A stretch of DNA of 35,211 nucleotides. Origin: Oscillospiraceae bacterium (GTDB lineage Bacteria > Bacillota > Clostridia > Oscillospirales > Oscillospiraceae). The notes beneath the pieces were generated by a model, which saw only the letters and a list, made by a program, of their open reading frames with translations, ran no database searches and had not been told where the DNA came from. The translations under genes were made by a program, and so were the position numbers. Within the stretch, counting starts at the first letter, position 1, and every line of letters begins with the position of its first letter. Below are positions 31,818-35,211 of the stretch, in pieces. The stretch is from positions 1-35,211 of the forward strand of contig SVLL01000016.1 of the NCBI GenBank assembly GCA_015067935.1, in the 5' to 3' direction.

Positions 31818-32663
31818 TTACAGATTGTTCAGAATCTTAACCAGCGTCTGGGCGGCGGCATCGAAGGCAGCCTCGGGCGTTGCAAAGGTCATGTGACCCA
31901 CAAGGCTCTTGTTGCCGGCCTGCTCCAGCTCACTCAAACCCACAAAATCGGACAGGTGGGGCTCAACAGTGAACATCTTACCGCCCTGCGCCACATACTT
32001 GGCGATAATTGCGGGCACATTGCCGTCACCGGTGCCGGGGAGGACCACAGTGCCGTCCAGCTTGGCGTCCTTGATGTGCATATATTCGATGTAAGAGTGC
32101 AGCATATCCCATGCTTCCAGCGTGTCCTGACCGCACTGGACATAGTTGGCAGGGTCAAAAATACCCCGGAGCTCCGGCACAGCCTGATGGATCTCCAGAC
32201 AGCGGCTTGCTACTGCGCCGTAGATGCCCTTCTCGTTCTCGTGGCAGGCCAGAATGCCGAACTGCTTTGCAGTTTCCGCAATCAGACCCATACGGTCCAA
32301 CACCAGATTCTTGTACTGGGCGGGATCCTGATCCTCGGGCAGGAAGAAGCTGAACAGACGGATCATCTCAGAGCCGAAGATGTTGCCCTGCTCCAGAGTG
32401 TGCTTATACAGCTCCATATGGGCATCAAAATCGCCGTCGATCTGGATCTTGCCGATGTTGGAACCCAGACTCTTGACCGTAATGCCGTTGTCGGCCAGAA
32501 TCTTGGCGACCTCCTTGGTCTCTGCGATGGTCAGGCGGTTGAAGCTTTTATCCCCAACGGAGCGGATTTCCAGATAGGAGTAGCCGTTGCGCTTCAGGGC
32601 GTCGACCTGCTGCAGAATGTCGGAGCTGCTCTCATCAGCGAAAGCGGATAACTGATATTTCAT
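31818..32663 (-). CDS. Sugar phosphate isomerase/epimerase (xylose isomerase-like barrel)
   Basis: This 281-aa TIM-barrel protein is of the AP-endonuclease-2/IolE-type superfamily that isomerises or epimerises sugars and inositols. Metal-ligand positions are recognisable in ACHENEKG (His/Glu), GIFDPANYVQCG (Asp/Asn), YMHIKDAK (His/Asp) and FTVEPHLS (Glu). The substrate is unknown. The start at 32663 follows AGGAG. It is divergent from an AraC regulator with a cupin sugar-sensing domain, so the regulator probably controls it in response to a carbohydrate. Confidence 0.85.
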   Translation of the reverse strand: MKYQLSAFADESSSDILQQVDALKRNGYSYLEIRSVGDKSFNRLTIAETKEVAKILADNGITVKSLGSNIGKIQIDGDFDAHMELYKHTLEQGNIFGSEMIRLFSFFLPEDQDPAQYKNLVLDRMGLIAETAKQFGILACHENEKGIYGAVASRCLEIHQAVPELRGIFDPANYVQCGQDTLEAWDMLHSYIEYMHIKDAKLDGTVVLPGTGDGNVPAIIAKYVAQGGKMFTVEPHLSDFVGLSELEQAGNKSLVGHMTFATPEAAFDAAAQTLVKILNNL

Positions 32664-32697
32664 AGTGTTTCTCTCCTTTTCAAGATTGGATATATTC

Positions 32698-32726
32698 ATT
32701 ATAGCAGGAAAATATTTGCAATGCAA
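32698..32726 (-). promoter_or_regulatory. Promoter of the sugar isomerase gene
   Basis: TTGCAT (32721-32726) and a perfect TATAAT (32698-32703) lie on the minus strand with a 17-bp spacer. It lies about 23 bp from the divergent araC-type promoter. Confidence 0.8.
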
Positions 32727-32748
32727 TAGAAAAAAAGAGCAAAAATCC

Positions 32749-32777
32749 TTGCAAAAATTCTCAAACTATGTTATTTT
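32749..32777 (+). promoter_or_regulatory. Candidate promoter of the AraC-family gene
   Basis: TTGCAA (32749-32754) and TATTTT (32772-32777) have a 17-bp spacer. The leader would be only about 11 nt. TTGCAA/TTGCAT words recur on both sides of the gap and may also be regulator contacts. Confidence 0.45.
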
Positions 32778-32794
32778 TATGATAGGTGATGACC

Positions 32795-33613
32795 ATGAAC
32801 GAAAATTACTTTTTTCATAACCCGACATTCAATCTTTTTCGTCGCCGGGACGAGCATCCCAATGTTACAGACTACCGGATGCACACCCACGATGAGGTGG
32901 AGCTTTATATGCTTTTGTCCGGTCACGGCATCTTCCATATTGAGGGCACAGCCTACCCCTTAAGCCCCGGAGATGTTCTGGTAATGCGTCCGGCGGAGTC
33001 CCATTATATCGAGCTGACTGCCGAAGTCCCCTACGAACGGGTGGTTATCAATTTCAATGTGGATGCCTTTCGCAGCATCGACCCCAGCGGCATTCTGACC
33101 GAAGCTCTGCTGAATCGGGAGGCAGGCAAGCATAACCAGTATAAGGCCTTTTCCTTTGCCGGCGGCAGCAGCCTCGGCTACTGGCAGACGATGATGAGCG
33201 AAAACGGCGACCCCTATATCAACCTGCTTTCCGGGTTGATCGGACTGCTGCGGGAAATTCACGATATTTTCTATCGGGAGGACAAGCAGGAGGTTGCCAA
33301 GGAGCTGCTGGAATACCAGATCGTTCAGTACATCAACAGCCACATCACCGAGCAGCTGACGCTGGATCAGATTTGCGACCATTTCTTTATCAGCAAGGCC
33401 CAGCTGTGCCGGTTGTTCCGCAAGACCACCGCCACTACCGTTTGGCAGTACATCACCGTCAAGCGTCTTGTGCTGGCGCGACAGCTGCTGGAAGAGGGGG
33501 AGACCCCCAGTGCTGTATGCACGATGTGCGGATTCCGGGATTATTCCACTTTTTACCGGGCATATTTAAAACACTACGGCTGCCCACCAGCAAAAATCGC
33601 ACTGCCCAATTAA
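32795..33613 (+). CDS. AraC-family transcriptional regulator with cupin sensor
   Basis: This 272-aa protein has an N-terminal AraC-type cupin (RMHTHDEVELYMLLSG, then YPLSPGDVLVMRPAESHY) that probably binds a small sugar-like ligand. The C-terminal double helix-turn-helix comprises LTLDQICDHFFISKAQLCRLFRK and the signature GFRDYSTFYRAYLKHYG. Two earlier in-frame starts (32786 and 32789) exist, but AGGTGA at 32784-32789 is best spaced for ATG 32795. It is divergent from the sugar isomerase gene, its most likely target; the effector is unknown. Confidence 0.92.
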   Translation: MNENYFFHNPTFNLFRRRDEHPNVTDYRMHTHDEVELYMLLSGHGIFHIEGTAYPLSPGDVLVMRPAESHYIELTAEVPYERVVINFNVDAFRSIDPSGILTEALLNREAGKHNQYKAFSFAGGSSLGYWQTMMSENGDPYINLLSGLIGLLREIHDIFYREDKQEVAKELLEYQIVQYINSHITEQLTLDQICDHFFISKAQLCRLFRKTTATTVWQYITVKRLVLARQLLEEGETPSAVCTMCGFRDYSTFYRAYLKHYGCPPAKIALPN

Positions 33614-33636
33614 AACCCGGCTCTGCCGGGTTTTTT
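33612..33636 (+). terminator. Terminator of the AraC-family gene
   Basis: AAAACCCGGC and GCCGGGTTTT pair around TCT, followed by a T run, right at the stop codon. Confidence 0.92.
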
Positions 33637-33703
33637 CTTGACATAAGTGGTATGATATTAAGTGTAGTAATCTCCTTTGTTGAACGCAACGCACTACCGA
33701 TGA

Positions 33704-33885
33704 TGTCATTGCGAGGAACCCCGTAGGGGTGACGCGGCAATCTCCCGGCAGGATGTAAGGTATTGTACAACTTGCCAATGAACTTTCCCAGTCCCGCTGA
33801 AACATATCGCGTTCACCGCCCATTGTACCATTATACAGCATTGTATCGGGAGATTCCCACGGGCCTTGAGGCCCTCGGAATGACA
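33704..33885. repeat. 182-bp TGTCATTGCGAG-type inverted-repeat element
   Basis: The ends TGTCATTGCGAGGAACC and GGCCCTCGGAATGACA are inverted copies. A second inner pair, CAATCTCCCGG and CGGGAGATTC, flanks a core of about 100 bp with no open frame. The ends match the shorter repeats at 10719, 11686 and 14551, so this may be the fullest copy of that family. It fills the gap between the AraC gene and the ECF gene; no clear promoter for the latter is visible. Confidence 0.75.
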
Positions 33886-33961
33886 ACTGGGGGACTTGTG
33901 CATGGAATTGGCGTCTTGCGGGATACACCCACATATCATTATTTCAAAAGAAGGTAATCCT

Positions 33962-34507
33962 ATGAATAAGAAACTTCGCTGGATCACGGAAACTGCCGTG
34001 ATGCTGGCTCTTTTGGTGGCTCTGCAATTTTTTACCAAACCCATGGGTCAGCTGGTCACCGGCTCCTGCGTCAATGCGGTGCTGGCAGTGTCGGTGCTTT
34101 TTGCCGGGCTGTACAGCGGCTTGACCGTAGCATTGGTTTCCCCGGTGCTGGCATTCCTTCTGGGAATCGCGCCCCAGCTGCTGACGGTGCCGGCCATCAT
34201 GCTGGGAAACGCCGCATTTGTTCTGGTGCTGCATTTTATTGCCGGCAAAGCAAGGAAAAATATTGCATCCCAGCTTGTGGCGTGGGTCAGTGCTGCTGCA
34301 GTGAAATTCGGCGTGCTGTATGCGATCGTGGTGTGGCTGATTTGCGATGTGCTTTCCCAAACCCTGCTGGCAAACGGTGCGCTGAAGGCACCAATGCTGA
34401 AGGTCCTGCCGGTGAATTTCGGCATCACCCAGCTGTTTACCGCCCTGATTGGCGGCGGTGTGGCACTGGCCATTGCGCCGGTGCTTCGCAAGGCTCTGAA
34501 AAAATAA
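33962..34507 (+). CDS. ECF transporter S component (substrate-binding membrane subunit)
   Basis: S components bind a vitamin or other micronutrient and work with a shared EcfA/A'/T energising module, usually encoded elsewhere. The 181-aa protein has about six hydrophobic segments and a typical opening (ITETAVMLALLVALQF, then TGSCVNAVLAVSVLFAGLYSG, then ALVSPVLAFLLGI). The N-terminal Ala-rich helix and small size fit the family. The substrate cannot be read, and no riboswitch is visible upstream. ATG 33962 follows AAGGT; the frame upstream lies in the repeat. No EcfA/T genes are in the window. Confidence 0.8.
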   Translation: MNKKLRWITETAVMLALLVALQFFTKPMGQLVTGSCVNAVLAVSVLFAGLYSGLTVALVSPVLAFLLGIAPQLLTVPAIMLGNAAFVLVLHFIAGKARKNIASQLVAWVSAAAVKFGVLYAIVVWLICDVLSQTLLANGALKAPMLKVLPVNFGITQLFTALIGGGVALAIAPVLRKALKK

Positions 34508-34538
34508 AAAAGCGGTGCAAATGGCGGGTGTCCGCAAA

Positions 34539-34582
34539 ACAGTTCCAGTCCCGGCAAGATTGCCTGCCGGGACTGGAACTGT
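34539..34582. repeat. Perfect 18-bp hairpin downstream of the ECF gene
   Basis: ACAGTTCCAGTCCCGGCA (34539-34556) and its exact reverse complement (34565-34582) flank an 8-base loop. No T run follows on either strand, so it is not a typical terminator. Bases 34583-34708 hold smaller hairpins (ACACCG/CGGTGT, GTGCGG/CCGCAC) and no gene. Confidence 0.8.
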
Positions 34583-34708
34583 ATATATTGCAGCCGCATG
34601 ATAAAATAACTCATATAGACCGATAAATTGGAATTTGTCGAACAGATAAAGGGCGCACTTCTATACACCGTTCGGTGTGGTGCGCATTGTGCGGCTTTGC
34701 ACCGCACC

Positions 34709-35161
34709 AAAGCCCCCCTTGTGTAAAGGGAGGTGGCACGGCGAAGCCGTGACGGAGGGATTGTTATGCAGAGAAAGAATAATAAACAGTTGATTCCACT
34801 GGCAAAGTATCTGCGAAGAGAAATGACCAAAGAAGAGCGTCATCTATGGTATGACTTTCTGCACTCCTATCCTGTCCGTTTCTCCTGACAGAAAGTGTTG
34901 GGGAAATACATAGCGGACTTTTACAGTGTAGAAGCTAAACTGGTAATTGAGTTGGATGGTTCACAGCACTACGAAAATGATAACATGGAAAAGGATGCTG
35001 AACGAACCGTTTTTCTGGAAGGTGATGGATTGAGGGTGATCCGAATACCCAATAACGAAGTCAGCAGGAACTTTCGTGGGGTCTGTGAGCACATCGATGC
35101 AGCGGTAAAACAATCCCTCAGTCAGCTTCGCTGACAGCTCCCTTTGCACAAGGGAGCCTTT
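34709..35161 (+). mobile_element. Palindromic element enclosing a DUF559 endonuclease gene
   Basis: The left arm (34709-34765) reads CCCTTGTGTAAAGGGAGG, then CACGGCGAAGCCGTG, then ACGGAGGGATTGTT. The right arm (35109-35161) is its approximate reverse complement: AACAATCCCTCAGTCAGC, then GCTGACAGCTCCCTTTGCACAAGGGAGCC. The gene lies exactly between them. The left arm supplies GGAGGGA as ribosome-binding site, and the right arm encodes the last residues and the stop. The same arms without the gene occur at 2476-2599 and, more diverged, at other sites. No direct target duplication is obvious. That the nuclease moves the repeat is inference. Confidence 0.7.
34766..35134 (+). pseudogene. DUF559 endonuclease-like gene with in-frame stop
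   Basis: The frame from ATG 34766 encodes MQRKNNKQLIPLAKYLRREM, then TKEERHLWYDFLHSYPVRFS, then TGA at 34886-34888. It resumes as QKVLGKYIADFYSVEAKLV and continues to 35134 (122 aa with the stop read through). DUF559 proteins are small PD-(D/E)XK, Vsr-like nucleases; the core is IELDGSQHYE followed by AERTVFLEGDGLRVIRI. The family usually has Arg before Gln at the stop position, so a single C-to-T change (CGA to TGA) explains the break. Restart at a downstream codon seems unlikely to give an active fold. Both gene ends lie in the arms of the palindromic element. Confidence 0.85.
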
Positions 35162-35211
35162 CTATCACCGATACACATCGCAAAAAATCCGACCTATGAT
35201 CGAAACCATAG

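Noticed and set aside
34886-34888. TGA in the DUF559 gene as a recoded sense codon
   Set aside because: Other genes in the window use TGA as a normal stop and no recoding element is apparent, so a nonsense mutation is simpler.
1-35211. CRISPR array, integrase or IS transposase
   Set aside because: No regularly spaced short repeats with unique spacers, and no DDE, serine or tyrosine recombinase protein, were found in any frame.

Overview
The window reads as a chromosomal segment of an anaerobic, moderately GC-rich member of the Clostridia (Oscillospiraceae/Ruminococcaceae-like gut bacterium). The grounds are a Firmicutes-style ethanolamine-utilisation (eut) microcompartment locus with PduL and a metal-motif-less EutT, MtaB, DapH, the maf-mreC-mreD-PBP2 arrangement, AGGAGG ribosome-binding sites and sigma-70-type promoters with 17-bp spacers. 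This placement is inference from gene content. Genes are packed tightly, with many ATGA/TAATG junctions, and the intergenic gaps are filled with several families of palindromic repeats.

Layout. 1-2735: a GH20-domain-like putative glycosidase lies between two identical 125-bp direct repeats, with a large palindromic element on its right. 2816-4891: dapH, an SDR oxidoreductase and rpiB. 4957-7920: an HPr-like protein without the catalytic His (minus strand), mtaB and gap. 8012-14405 (minus): U32 peptidase-family protein, maf, mreC, mreD and PBP2; mreB is missing from its usual slot. 14665-25083 (plus): a twelve-gene ethanolamine locus, eutG-eutA-pduL-(eut hypothetical)-eutN-eutH-eutB-eutC-eutL-eutE-eutM-eutT. 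25135-25761: an AT-rich XRE regulator and a divergent small gene, then repeats. 26164-26417 (minus): tRNA-Gly, -Arg and -His with their own promoter and terminator. 26471-31007 (minus): PPTase, tatD, lspA, rluD and two tandem HAD phosphatases. 31113-33613: a lipoprotein-like gene and a sugar isomerase/epimerase divergent from an AraC regulator. 33962-35161: an ECF-transporter S component and a DUF559-type endonuclease gene, interrupted by one stop codon, enclosed in a palindromic element.

The eut genes form a coherent system. EutH imports ethanolamine. EutBC (B12-dependent) splits it to acetaldehyde and ammonia, EutA reactivates the lyase and EutT makes adenosylcobalamin. EutE converts acetaldehyde to acetyl-CoA, EutG reduces it to ethanol to recycle NADH, and PduL makes acetyl phosphate. 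EutM, EutL and EutN supply a hexamer, a tandem-domain trimer and a pentamer for the shell. EutS, EutK, EutP, EutQ and the EutV/EutW regulators are not in the window.

The most unusual signal is the palindromic repeat family (copies near 2476, 4218, 19537, 25796, 29607 and 34709). In the 34709-35161 copy the left arm carries the ribosome-binding site and the right arm the last codons and stop of a DUF559 endonuclease gene. The short copies look like internally deleted versions of that cassette, a relationship resembling REP/RAYT or MITE/parent transposon pairs.
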